From Neurospora intermedia (Eukaryota; Ascomycota; Sordariomycetes; Sordariales; Sordariaceae): DNA of 64,000 nucleotides. This document shows positions 1 to 11,757 of the stretch, in pieces (position 1 is the stretch's first letter; every line of letters starts with the position of its first letter). The stretch lies in the NCBI GenBank assembly GCA_037102815.1, contig BTPP01000003.1, positions 3,534,001-3,598,000 on the forward strand. The letters run 5' to 3'. The position numbers and the translations under genes were made by a program. Under the pieces are notes generated by a model. That model saw only the letters and a program-made list of their open reading frames with translations. It had not been told where the DNA came from and searched no databases.

Positions 1-1269
1 CACCGAGGGGAACGCTTTATGCCCAAGTTGTTAGCCATTTGCGTGTATCGGGTCGTTGTAGTCCTGGTTTGGAATATACGTACTTCGAGTCAAAGACTTG
101 CAGACCGACCTTGGACCACTTGCCTACAGGCTCGAGTGTGACACCGCGGTTGATGAGTGCTTGGGCAAGATCGCGGCGATGTGTTCGAAGGGTGTTTGTA
201 CGGATAACGACGGGGCGAGCACTCTCGTTGGCTTCGAAAAAGGCGAACGCCTCTCTGGGAGGGAACAGGTTGCTACAAACAGTCAGACAGTTTCCCCACT
301 GGTGATATTGCCGCAGACGGGCATGCGACAGGTTGTAAAACATACAAAAGCTTTTCAGCGAGGTACTCGTTGTAACCGTAGTCTGGCAAACTCTGAAGTT
401 AACATTTGTGCATTCCACGAGAAGTACTGCCCAAGGAGCATCGGGTCCTTACAGGCACAGATATCCTTGATGAGTTGGCTGGTGTACTCGGCGCGACTCT
501 TGCCCTCTTCCGCCGAATTCGAAAAGTCGTCCAGGATACGGATGGCGTCTGTTATCCTCGTCCTCAACATCTGGAGATCGGGCGCCAGCAAAGTTTTGGT
601 CTTGGTCTGAAGTTGGTCGTCGTCATCACCGAGGTCATCACCACCAGCGATGTTGGTCTGGAGCGCCTCGTCGCGCAATTCGGCCTCGTTCTCCTCTGCT
701 TCCTTCTCTCTTTGCATATCCAATTTCCTCGAAAGACCCTCGATGTTGGCGGCTGTGAGCTTCTCCTCTCTATCCTCTTCGTCATCCTCATCGTCAGAGA
801 AGACGAATGCCTCCTTCTTGGTAGCACCGTCCTGGTCGGAATCGTAAACCGAGTCGTCGTCAGTGCCGAGGAAATCGTCTCCTAGCTTTTGAACGTCCAT
901 CTCATCGCCGTCGATATCAAGGTCCTCCAGGTCGGACGCGCCAAACTCGTCGTCCATCTCCTCGTCATGATCGGGCGAAGGCGCCTTTGCCTTCTTAGGC
1001 TTCTTGGACTCCTTGGACCTGTGGGCGGGCTTTATGCCGGTCTTCTTCACCTCCTTGACCTCCTTCTTGGCGCCCTTGACTGCAACAGTGTTGGAACCGG
1101 ATGTCTTGGGCTGCTTCTTGACAATCTTCTGCTTCTTGGATCTTCTAGTGTCGACTTCGGTCGTGGTTTCGTCAAAGGGAATGCCCTTCTTGCGCTTGAG
1201 GTTGGCGAAGTGCTCCTCCGAGAGGGGCTCAGGAGGGCCCTGTTTCTGCATGCGACGTCCGACACCCAT
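1..1269 (-). CDS. nop2: Nop2, 25S rRNA (cytosine-C5) methyltransferase, N-terminal part (gene runs off the left edge)
   Basis: Nop2 is the nucleolar m5C methyltransferase of large-subunit rRNA (NOL1/NOP2/Sun family), needed for 60S assembly. Only the N-terminal half lies here. Coding exons on the minus strand are 1269-453, 382-346, 272-84 and 14 to the edge; phases agree at each join. The first exon is a Lys-rich and Asp/Glu-rich nucleolar-type tail. The 37-nt second exon gives the family sequence YGYNEYLAEKLF, and the third gives FFEANESARPVVIRTNTLR, a strong Nop2 signature. The fourth begins VPLGA. The SAM-binding fold and catalytic cysteines lie outside the window. The ATG at 1269 is preferred over in-frame upstream codons because MGVGRRMQKQG is the usual Nop2 start. 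It is divergent with the clathrin gene. Confidence 0.95.
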
Positions 1270-2569
1270 TTTGATGGTATTGCTGGTCGTCTGGTGGTGA
1301 TTGGGATGTTGTTGGGGTTGGTTTGAACACTGATAGCCCACCATCGACAGGCGCTTGTGGATATTTCTCCGGGTCGATTTTCTTTTCTGAAAAAGCTTAT
1401 CGATAGCAATGCCAAGTCTCTTTCCTCAAATCGGGTTCCACCCCACTGCGGTCCCAAAAGGTGAGCCATTGGTCAGTGCCCCACATTAGTCAAGCTGGGC
1501 CAAGTTCAGAATCCCTGTAGCAACAGCTGACGCTACCCCTGGAGCTGGGCTGTTCTGGAGTCGGGAACAGCTGCCCCTGGAGCCCGGCATGAACGGCGCC
1601 CCCGGAGGCAGGCGGCCTAGAGGTAAGGTACCTAGGAAATGGAAGGACCGTCTGACGGATCTCGCAGGAGAGGCGATCAATGCGGGCAAAGGAAAGTAGA
1701 AGGATGACGGGATGAGGCGGGCAACCTGGACCGGGCGGACAGCTTAAAGCGAAGGGGGCAGGCAGGCCTCCCGGGCAGGCGCCTGCCGCCTGGTCTAGGC
1801 GCACCCGACGCAGGGGGAAGCACTGAATGGAGCCGGCGCCGGTGGGCGGTGGATGCCCCGGCCGCGAGGTCCCGTGTTAACACATCACTCAAAAGCAGGC
1901 AGGTACCTAACCTGAGAGGTACTACCTTCCGTCTGCACTGAACGGTTGCGGCATGTACAAACACACCGGACAGCTGGAGAGGCATCTCACCTCAGCACCT
2001 TTCATCTTTCCTGCTGTATCTTTCATACAATCACCGTAGTAACTGCAACAAACGACGTTTTGTCTTGCTGCTTTGCGTCCTTCAACAACCGCGATTCTTG
2101 GTCTCTAGAGGTATTCTTTCTGCTGAAGCATTGAAGTAAGGTAACATTGAGGTACCTGCCCGCCTTTCCACTTACTTTACGTATCTGTAACTGAGCGGCA
2201 AATCGCGACTCACCCACCTCTCACCCACAGTTTGGCGGCGGGTTTTACTGCGTACCTGCCTTCTGGACCTTGGGGTTAATCCTTCCACTTCCAACCTCCT
2301 ACCTACCTCTACCTACCTGATTCATCCGTCCTCTCCCTTCCCCTCCCCATTTCTCGGGAGCTCGGTCATTTTCCCCCAAAGTACAACCAACCACCACCAC
2401 CGCCTCCTTTCACTTCGCCGCCATTCCATTCAGTCCACGGAGCTTCACGAGCCTCCATTTCCCCCAATCTTTCTACTTCCCAGCGGATTCACCTTCCAGC
2501 CGCTTTTGATAAGTTGGCTGCTAATCTTCGTCACTCTGCGCGCAGCTTAGCGCAACACCACCGCCCATC
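1270..2569. promoter_or_regulatory. Divergent promoter/leader region between nop2 and clathrin heavy chain
   Basis: No gene is recognisable. The stretch holds several copies of an AGGTACCT-like palindrome (around 1628, 1910 and 2152) and CTACCTACCT repeats (around 2300). A strongly pyrimidine-rich tract follows (about 2270-2490), of the kind that precedes start sites of highly expressed fungal genes, and is probably the clathrin promoter and 5' leader. The transcription start is not determinable from sequence. Confidence 0.5.
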
Positions 2570-5500
2570 ATGGCTCAGGCCCTACCCATCAAATTCCAGG
2601 AGCTGCTGCAACTCAGCGCCCTCGGCATCAACCAGACCGCCATCACTTTCAACACCTGTGTACGTTGCCCTCACCTTGCTCTGACCCTGCTGGTGACAGT
2701 TGTCGCGCCTCCTCTGGTACCCCTGCTGACGTGAACCCCCGCTCCCAGACCCTAGAATCGGACAACTGGGTGTGTATTCGCGACAAGAAGGACGAGGCAG
2801 CGTCCCCTGAAGTCATCATCGTCGATCTCAAGAACGGCAACAATGTTATCCGACGTCCCATCAAGGCCGACAGTGCCATAATGCACTGGACGCGCCAAGT
2901 AATTGCCCTCAAGGCTCAGGCGCGCACACTCCAGATTTTCGACCTCGAAAACAAGGCCAAGCTCAAGTCGACAAACATGAGCGAGGATGTCTTGTTCTGG
3001 AAGTGGGTTAGCGAGACCACGCTTGGTTTGATCACAGATGGCTCTGTCTACCATTGGGATGTCTTCGACCCGAACCAGCCCGCTCCGGTCAAGGTCTTCG
3101 ATCGTAATGCTAATCTCCAGGGCAACCAAATAATTAATTATCGGACCAGCGCCGACGGAAAGTGGATGGTCGTTGTCGGTATCTCACAACAGCAGGGCCG
3201 CGTTGTTGGCGCCATGCAGCTTTATTCCAAAGACCGCGGTATCAGCCAAGCTATTGAGGGTCATGCCGCTGCTTTTGGCACTCTCCGACTAGAGGGCGCC
3301 CCGGAGGACACCAAGGTGTTTACCTTTGCGGTCCGCACCGCCGTGGGCGCAAAGCTCCACATTGTCGAGGTCGACCATCCCGAAACAAACCCCGTCTTCC
3401 CCAAGAAGGCCGTGGACGTCTTCTTCCCTCCCGAGGCCAGCAATGACTTTCCCGTCGCCCTCCAGGTTTCGCAAAAGTACGGTATCATCTACCTTATCAC
3501 CAAGTACGGTTTCATCCACCTCTACGACCTCGAGACTGCTACATGTATCTTCATGAACCGCATCTCAAGCGATACTATCTTCACTGCTTGCGGTGACAAG
3601 GATTCGACCGGCGTCATTGGCATCAACCGCAAGGGACAGGTTCTCTTCGTCAGCGCCGATGAGAACACAATCGTACCTTACGTCCTCGAGGCACACGGCA
3701 ATGAGCTCGCTATCAAGTTGGCTTCTCGTGCAGGGCTCCCAGGCGCCGATAACCTCTACCAGCAACGCTTTGAGCAACTCTTCAGCAATGGCAACTACCA
3801 AGAGGCCGCCAAGGTGGCTGCCAACTCTCCTCGAGGTTTTCTTCGCACTCCTCAGACCATCGAGCGCTTCAAGCGTCTTCCCCAGCAGCCTGGACAGATG
3901 TCGCATATCTTGCAGTACTTTGGTATGCTTCTAGACAAGGGTTCGCTGAACGAGCACGAGACCATTGAGCTTGCCCAACCCGTTCTCGCTCAGAACCGCA
4001 AGCAGCTATTGCAGAAGTGGCTCAGCGAGAACAAGCTCGAGTGCTCTGAGAGACTTGGTGACATGGTCCGGCCCCACGACATCAACATGGCGCTTGCCAT
4101 CTATTTGAAGGCCAACGCTCCTCACAAGGTTGTTGCTGGGTTTGCCGAGACTGGTCAGTTTGAGAAGATTCTGCCCTACTGCAGTCAAGCCAACTACCAG
4201 CCTGACTTTATTCAGCTTCTCCACCACATTGTCCGTGTCAATGCTGAGAAGGGTGCCGAGTTTGCCACGACGCTTGCCAATCACGAAGGCGGCCCGCTGG
4301 TCGACTTCGAGAAGGTGGTTGACATCTTCCAGTCTCAAGGAATGATCCAGCAAGCAACTGCTTTCCTGCTTGACGCTCTGAAGGATAACAAGCCCGAGCA
4401 TGCCCACCTTCAGACTCGTCTATTGGAGATGAACCTCGTCAACGCCCCCCAGGTTGCTGACGCCATTCTTGGCAACGACATGTTCTCCCACTTTGACAAG
4501 GCGCACATTGCGAACCTCTGCGAGCAAGCAGGTCTTTTGCAGAAGGCCCTGGAGCTCTATGAGGATCCTGCGTCCGTCAAGCGGGTTATTGTCAACATCC
4601 CTGGAATGCCTAACTACAACCCAGAGTGGTTGATTGAGTATTTCAAGGCGCTGTCTGTTGAGCAATCGCTTGACTGCCTGGACGCCATGATGAAGCACAA
4701 TATTCGCCAGAATCTCCAGACTGTCGTTCAAGTCGCAACCAAGTATGCGGAGCTCCTCGGCGCGCAGCAATTGATTGATCTCTTTGAGAAGTACAAGACT
4801 GCTGAAGGTCTTTACTACTTCCTTGCCAGTGTCGTCAATGTCACCGAGGACCCTGAAGTCGTGTTCAAGTACATTGAGGCTGCCACCAAGATGGGACAAA
4901 TTCGCGAGGTTGAGCGTATCTGCCGCGACAACAGCGTTTACAACCCCGAGAAGGTGAAGAACTTCCTCAAAGAGGCCAAGCTCAGCGAGATGCTTCCTTT
5001 GATGGTTGTCTGCGATCGCTTCAACTTTGTTCATGACCTGGTCCTCTACCTGTACCAGCACCAGCAATTCAAGTCCATTGAGATTTACGTGCAGCAGGTC
5101 AACCCGAGCAGAACTCCTGGTGTCATCGGAGGACTGCTCGACGTGGACTGTGATGAAAGCATTATCAAGAACCTCCTAAGCACCGTCAACCCCGCATCTA
5201 TCCCTATTGATGAGCTGGTGCAGGAGGTTGAGACTCGTAACCGCCTCAAGCTACTCCTGCCCTTCCTGGAGGCTACCCTCGCTGCCGGTAACCAGCAGCA
5301 GGCTGTTTACAACGCTCTCGCCAAGATATACATTGACTCCAACAACAACCCAGAGAAGTTCCTCAAGGAGAACGATCAGTATGATACCCTCACTGTCGGA
5401 AAGTACTGCGAGAAGCGTGATCCCAACTTGGCCTATATTGCCTATCGCAAGGGCCAGAATGATCTCGAACTCGTGAACATCACCAACGAGAACCAGATGT

Positions 5501-7763
5501 ACAAGGCTCAGGCGAGGTATCTTTTGGAGCGCGCTGATAGGGAACTTTGGATGTTTGTGCTCAGCGAGAACAACGTTCACCGCCGTTCTGTCGTAGACCA
5601 AGTCATCTCGACGGCCGTTCCTGAGTCGACTGATCCTGCCAAGGTTTCCGAGGCCGTTACGTGCTTCCTGAACGCCGACTTGCCTGGCGAGCTTATTGAG
5701 CTGCTGGAGAAGATTGTCCTGGAGCCGTCGCCTTTCAGCGACAACCAGAACCTGCAGAACTTGCTCATCTTCACTGCCGCCAAGGCTGACAAGGCCCGTG
5801 TAATGGACTACATCCACAAGCTCGACAACTTCGCCGCCGACGAGATTGCTAATGTTTGTATTGAGGTTGGCCTGCATGAGGAAGCCTTTGAGGTCTACAA
5901 GAAGATTGACAACAAGGAGGCCGCTGTCAATGTTCTTGTTGAGCACGTCGTTAGCATTGACCGTGCTCAAGCATACGCCGAGGAGGTTGATATTCCCCAG
6001 GTTTGGAGCAAGGTTGCCAAGGCTCAGCTTGATGGTCTCCGCGTCAGCGATTCCATTGAATCCTACATCAAGGCCGAGGACCCAAAGAACTACGAGGAAG
6101 TGATCGAGGTTGCTGTTGCTGCTGGAAAGAACGAAGAGCTCATCAAGTACCTCCGTATGGCCCGCAAGACCCTTCGGGAGCCTGTCATTGACACTGCTCT
6201 TGCTTTCTGCTACGCCCGCCTCGATCAGCTTCCTGAGCTTGAAGAGTTCCTGCGCGCTACCAATGTTGCCAATGTTGAGGAGTCTGGTGACAAGGCGTAC
6301 GCCGAGGGCTTCTTTGAGGCGGCCAAAATCTTCTACACCAGCATTTCCAACTGGGCTAAGCTTGCGACTACGCTTGTTCACCTGTCCGATTACCAGGCGG
6401 CTGTGGACTGCGCCCGCAAGGCCAACAACATCAAGGTGTGGAAGGAGGTCCACGAGGCCTGCGTCAACAAGAAGGAGTTCCGTCTTGCTCAGATTTGCGG
6501 TCTCAACCTTATTGTCGATGCTGAGCAACTCCAGGCTCTTGTCAAGCAGTACGAGACAAACGGCTACTTTGATGAGCTCATCAGCTTGCTCGAGCAGGGT
6601 CTTGGATTGGAGCGCGCCCACATGGGAATGTTCACCGAGTTGGGTATTGCGCTGTCTAAGTACCACCCCGAGCGCCTTATGGAGCACCTCAAACTCTTCT
6701 GGAGCAGAATGAACCTCCCCAAGATGATCCGTGCTTGCGAGGAAGCCAACTTGTGGCCTGAGCTGGTCTTCTGCTACTACCACTACGATGAGTTTGACAA
6801 TGCTGCTCTCGCCGTTATGGAGCGCCCTGAGAACTCTTGGGAGCACCAGCAGTTCAAGGAGATCACCGTCAAGGTGGCCAACCTTGAAATCTACTACAAG
6901 GCCATCAATTTCTACCTGGAGCAACATCCCTCGTTGCTCACCGATCTTCTCCAGGTTTTGACCCCGCGCATCGATGTCAACCGTGTTGTCCGCATGTTCC
7001 AGAAGTCCGATAACCTGCCCCTGATCAAGCCTTTCCTCCTTAGCGTCCAATCTCAGAACAAGCGGACCGTTAACGACGCAATCAATGATCTTCTCATTGA
7101 GGAGGAGGACTACAAGACTCTGCGCGACTCTGTGAACAACTACGACAACTACGACGCCGTGGACCTTGCCGGTCGTCTGGAGAAGCACGACCTTGTCTTC
7201 TTCCGCCAAATTGCTGCCAGCATCTACCGCAAGAACAAGCGCTGGGAGAAGTCCATCAACCTTTCCAAGCAGGATAAGCTCTGGAAGGATGCTATTGAGA
7301 CTGCCGCCATCTCCGGCAAGACGGAAGTTGTCGAGGAGCTTCTGCGCTACGTAAGTTATTTTTCTTTCCAAGCTCATCAAGTCACGTTGGCTCCCCTTAC
7401 TGACATTTATTTCTCTAGTTCGTCGACATTGGCAACCGCGAGTGCTACGTTGGTATGCTTTATGCCTGCTATGACCTTATCAGGCCCGATCTTGTCCTGG
7501 AGCTTTCTTGGCGCAATGGTCTCAATGATTTTACCATGCCTTATATGATCAACATGCTCTGCCAGCAGACCAAGGAGCTCGCTTCTCTGAAGGCCGACAA
7601 CGAGGCTCGCAAGGCTAAGGAGCAGGAGAAGGAGAAGGTCGAGGACAACACGCCCATTCTTGGCAACCGGCTTATGATCACTGCCGGCCCCGGCCAGGCA
7701 TCCCCAGCTCCTTACGGACAAACCAACGGTTTTGTGCCGCAGCCTACCGGTTTTGGCTTCTAG
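2570..7763 (+). CDS. chc1: Clathrin heavy chain
   Basis: This is the triskelion leg protein of clathrin coats, acting in endocytosis and in trans-Golgi/endosome traffic. Exons are 2570-2659, 2749-7350 and 7419-7763, giving 1678 residues, the expected length for the family. The first exon encodes MAQALPIKFQELLQL, the start of the N-terminal beta-propeller. The join gives NTC-TLESDNWVCIRD, as in other clathrins. The propeller covers about residues 1-330, followed by the linker and the long array of clathrin heavy-chain helical repeats. The last exon reads YFVDIGNRECYVGMLYACYDLIRPD, the distal/trimerisation region, and ends in a Gln/Pro/Gly-rich tail. Introns are 89 and 68 nt. Codon bias is strong, which explains long open antisense frames opposite it. 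Confidence 0.98.
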
Positions 7764-9117
7764 AGGGCTACCCTGGTAGTTTCTCCATGCATCCATGATC
7801 CTGGACGGATCGCATCCGGTTTCCTCCTGTTACACAGTGAAGACCATCAGGATTCTGGAGTTTCAGGTACCCCTTAACTGGATTCCATTGATGCTGTTCC
7901 GCTTGGCTGTCTCATGGTGGATGACAATCTTGCTGATATGCCACGATTTCAATGACCTGGAGGATAAAACAACCCATACAGATGAGAGATGTAAATGGCT
8001 TTTTTGTGAATGTCTGTGGGATGAAAAAGGGAAACGAGAGGGAAAGACGGATGGCAGGGTTTATTGCTTTTCATGTTGGCCAGATCATTAGAGGCTCGTG
8101 GTCTGTTATAAATTTCATGTATGATATCTTATTTCATAATCAGAGTTCTTCGACTGGATTGACTTCTGGTTACTACGTGTCATGGTCCAAACGTGCCACT
8201 TTACATGGTTCGTATCAGGTACCCTCTGTTACTTGACCTCAAGGAGAGATTCCAACGTGCTCCGGGGTTTTACAAAGCAAGAAAACATGCCCCATTACCT
8301 AGCATCACGCAGCAGCTGTGCTTGGTGTAGTAACCATACGAAGATAGTCTTGGAGACAACCCCCATCACTGGCATCATCGTCCACAAGACTCCCCCACGG
8401 TCGGAGCAGCATTACAAATGCCAAGCGGTTGCAACAATGATGTGGTATCCGTACATACTCCATCCCAATGGCAATGATCATGCAGCCCTCGGTGTTTAGA
8501 TGGCCCGTCTGCTTCGTTCTTGAGCAATGACAGCCAGCGACGGTTGATAGCCATCATGTAGAGCCAGCCGTTAGGCCGTTCTTATCTTACCTTCAACCAA
8601 GGGCAATGAAAACTTCCAAAATTACTCGATGGCGCCAGAGGACATGCCGGTTCTATGCCATACAGTCTGTACATGTCAAGTATATATATATACATACATC
8701 GTGAGCAAAACAGCCATAGCCGGAGATTGATGGCTGGCTGTTCAAGTTGTCACTGGGATAGTACTGATCACTCGAGAGGCCAAAGGACAAGATATCCTTG
8801 TTTCACATGAGTTCAGGAGGTAGGGTAAGCCGGCATGATGCCGGTCGGTCTCTGAGGCCGCAGCTCGACTGTAGATTCAGATCAAGCTAGATTGACGAAG
8901 TCGCCAATAAGAGGTATCATGGTGCAACTACAAATCCTGGATTTGGTGTTTTTTTTTTCCCCGAAACCAATACCAGAATAACGCCCACCCGGAGAAAGCC
9001 CAGAACTGCCGCCGAGCCCAAAACTCCCTCTGGTCCTCAAGAAGCGGTAACTTCAGATCCTCCACCATGTCGCCAAGCTAGAACACCCAATCCTTTTCAG
9101 GAAGCAATGGGGGCAAT
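7764..9117. other. Intergenic region between clathrin heavy chain and rpl11 (3' ends converge)
   Basis: I see no convincing gene. The left part should hold the clathrin 3' UTR and the right part the rpl11 3' UTR. There is a short TATATATATACATACATC tract near 8680-8700 and a T-run at about 8950. Open frames are short and lack family similarity. Confidence 0.5.
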
Positions 9118-9812
9118 TTAGCGGACGATAGCATCGAAGCGAGACTTGAACCACTTGACGGTGTCGTCGCGGGTGATGCGGTGGGTGGCACCGACTCTGC
9201 TCTTGGCGCGGCGGCGGCGGGAGACACGCTCACCGGGGCGGGTCATGCAGCAGTAGAAGTCCATGCCGTAGATACCGATACCGGGGTCGTACTTGATGCC
9301 GAGATCGATGTGCTCGGAGATACCGAAGCCGAAGTTGCCGGTCTCGGAGAAGTTGCGCTTGCGGAGCTCGTACTCCTTGACCTTGAGGCCACGCTCGAGA
9401 ATCTCCTCAGCCTTGGGGCCACGGACGGTGACGTGGACGGAGATCTTTTCGTTACGGCGGATACCGAAGGTACGGACGGTGTAACGGGCCTTGCCTGGTT
9501 GATGGGGGAAGACGTGTTAGGGCCATCATTTCTGCGTGTAGATTTCGATGTCTTCGTTTCCAGAATAGTCGTCACGTCGTCGAGAAGAGGTCAAAACTTA
9601 CTGTAGACGGGGGTTTGACCGGACAGCTGCTCAAGCACCTTGGCGGCACGGGTAAGTCTGTCACCAGACTCGCCAACGCAGATGTTGAGGACGAGCTTCT
9701 GGATGCGGAGCTCCCGCATGGGGTTCTGGGCCTTCTGTTCGGTAGACTTTTACATGATGACCGTCAGCAAGTGATTCGAGATACCACGGAATTGATAGCT
9801 ATCGCGTACCAT
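9118..9812 (-). CDS. rpl11: 60S ribosomal protein L11 (uL5)
   Basis: This large-subunit ribosomal protein of the central protuberance contacts 5S rRNA. Minus-strand exons are 9812-9810, 9746-9602 and 9494-9118, giving 174 residues, exactly the usual eukaryotic length. The first coding exon is only the ATG, followed directly by the donor GTACGC. The second begins [20 protein letters not shown] and the third continues [17 protein letters not shown] through the C-terminal [13 protein letters not shown]. The intron-after-ATG model is supported by the M-S-T-E start expected for the family, a CTGAC branch point and the AAAAG acceptor. Introns are 63 and 107 nt. It shares a 490-bp divergent promoter with SmB. 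Confidence 0.96.
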
Positions 9813-10302
9813 GGTGCCGGTTTTGTGTCGAAATCCGCCGTAAAGGAAACTTGACCGTCGCGATGCTCGGGAGATTTCCGTGGCGGTTGACGATTTTTGT
9901 TCAGCAATTTTGAGATTGTGGGCACCAGGGATGTGGGATCCGTCCCCACCTGTCCGCCACTTGGCGAGCGGCAGGCAAATCGCAAGAGGACAGTGAAGGC
10001 GCGCAAGCCTAGAACTGGGAAAGTCTTGGCACACATCGTTACGCTGGATGGCTCGTGCGAGCCTGTCTGGTGGAGCGGGCGAGAGGTGCTGTGAAACGGG
10101 ACGCCTGTGTTAAGTTCTCAGCCTCGCGCCTTGCAAAACCGAAATCGACCTGATTTCATCATCCAACCACACGCGACTCTGAAGCCTCCCCGCGAAGAGC
10201 TGTTGAGAACGCGACGACGAAGTTCAAGCAACTTTGTCGAGAAACCAAACGGTTAATTTTTGTACCATTTGAACAGCTACTCTGTAGCAAACAGTCGCAA
10301 AG
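9813..10302. promoter_or_regulatory. Shared divergent promoter, rpl11 / SmB
   Basis: This 490-bp gap lies between two divergent start codons and must contain both promoters and leaders. It holds no gene. It contains the octamer TCTTGGCA near 10023. No TATA box is obvious next to either start. Confidence 0.45.
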
Positions 10303-11218
10303 ATGGCGTCGACCAACAAGCAAGGCAAGATGGTAAGTCATCGCTCCCCAATCCGTGCTGCCGCTTGACGTATCAATGTTGACGCCAGACAACTGACAAG
10401 GTGCGATATCATAGGCCGGTTACGTACGTACTTCACGCTCTTAGTTACTATCGATCTCGAATAACAAGGATGGCACGAAGAACTGACGGTTTTCATGCCA
10501 ACAGATCAACTACCGGATGCGTGTCACTCTTAACGATGGCCGCCAGATGACCGGACAAATGCTTGCTTTCGACAAGGTACAACCTGACATTTGTATCATT
10601 CAATCTTGCCGATTTTGCTGACATTTTGGCAGCACATGAACCTCGTCCTCGCCGATGCTGAAGAGTTCCGTCGCATTAAGCGGAGACAAAACAAGCCTGC
10701 CGCCCCTGGCTCGTCTGCCCCCGCCGTCCAGACCGTCGAACAGGAGGAGAAGCGCACATTGGGTCTTACAATCATCCGTGGTGCCCATATTGTTTCGCTT
10801 TCCGTCGAATCGCCTCCCCCCGCGGACCCGAGCGCTCGTCTCGGAAAATCGACTGGTGGAGGACTTGCTTCAACGCTCCAGGCTGGTCCTGGTGTTGCTC
10901 GACCTGCTGGACGTGGTGCTGCCGCTCCTATCTCGCTCGCCGGTCCCGCCGCTGGTGTTGGCGGCGCTGCGCCTCCCCCGCCGTTCCCTGGGTTCCCCGG
11001 TGCTGCACCCCCCGGTTTCCCCGGCCGTGGTGGCCGTAAGTTATTCCTCGTGGACTTGATCAATGTCTTATTTGCTAACACTTATTTCAGCTCCTCCTCC
11101 CGGCTTCCCTGTATTCCCTCCCGCAGCTGGCTTCCCCGGTGCCCCTGGTTTCCCTCCCTCGTTCCCGCCCCCAGGCGCTGGTGGCCCCGCTGGCTTCAAC
11201 CCGCCTCCCCGCAGATAA
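10303..11218 (+). CDS. smb1: Small nuclear ribonucleoprotein SmB (SmB/B')
   Basis: This core Sm-ring protein of the spliceosomal U1, U2, U4 and U5 snRNPs acts in the nucleus. Exons are 10303-10332, 10415-10423, 10505-10576, 10633-11035 and 11091-11218, giving 213 residues. The 9-nt second exon encodes Ala-Gly-Tyr; its inclusion gives [13 protein letters not shown], with the same spacing as human SmB (SKMLQHIDYRMRC). Sm1 lies in [31 protein letters not shown] and Sm2 in LGLTIIRGAHIVSLSVESPPP. The tail is rich in Pro and Gly with PPPGF-like repeats, as in metazoan SmB. Introns are 82, 81, 56 and 55 nt. Confidence 0.95.
10415..10423 (+). other. smb1: 9-nt microexon of SmB
   Basis: GCCGGTTAC lies between the acceptor ATCATAG and the donor GTACGTAC. 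Both flanking introns are about 80 nt and the reading frame is kept with or without it. Length comparison with other SmB proteins requires the three residues Ala-Gly-Tyr. Confidence 0.85.
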
Positions 11219-11757
11219 GGAGGTTGACTGCTCGATTTTACCGTTAATTTACTGGTCCAATCTGATGGTGTATTGTGTCTGAGACATGCTAGAACTCCCC
11301 TGCATGAAGCGGGCTCGGATGAAAGCAAATGAAGCTCTGCCATGGTTCAAGAGGTGTGAATTTTACGCTGGCGTTTAGGGGGTTCACTGAAAACAGTTGT
11401 TTAGAGCGGGATAATTACCTGCGTTTTTCAAGCATGAATCAGGGATATAGCATTGCAAAAACATGGCAAACATCACTACAAATAATGAAAACCATAGCAC
11501 CACGTTCAGAACCACAGTTTTGCTGCTTGCCCCTGTTAAGCAGGTACGTATCTCCAATCCATAAGGCTGCCCCACTCCATAACAGTGCTGAGCTGAGCAT
11601 CTGGCAGCCTCACCCATTCAGCTGTCCTGAAGGTGGAAGGGTCCGTGCTGAGAGCGGACGGAACCCCAACTTTGCAACATTTCGCTGTGTTCGCGGGCCA
11701 TCCAATCTCTCTATCAGTGACGCAAAGCCGGTATACAATCCGTTCAAAACAGTCAAA
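11219..11757. other. Intergenic region between SmB and mpc1
   Basis: It holds the SmB 3' UTR and the mpc1 promoter and leader. I see no gene or repeat. Confidence 0.5.

Noticed and set aside
5251-7380. Very long open frame antisense to the clathrin heavy chain
   Set aside because: It is the mirror of a strongly codon-biased gene and has no family similarity; the sense strand is clearly clathrin.
9495-9601. Possible box C/D snoRNA in the rpl11 intron (an AATGATGG patch)
   Set aside because: There is no matching box D (CTGA) or terminal stem in the expected place.
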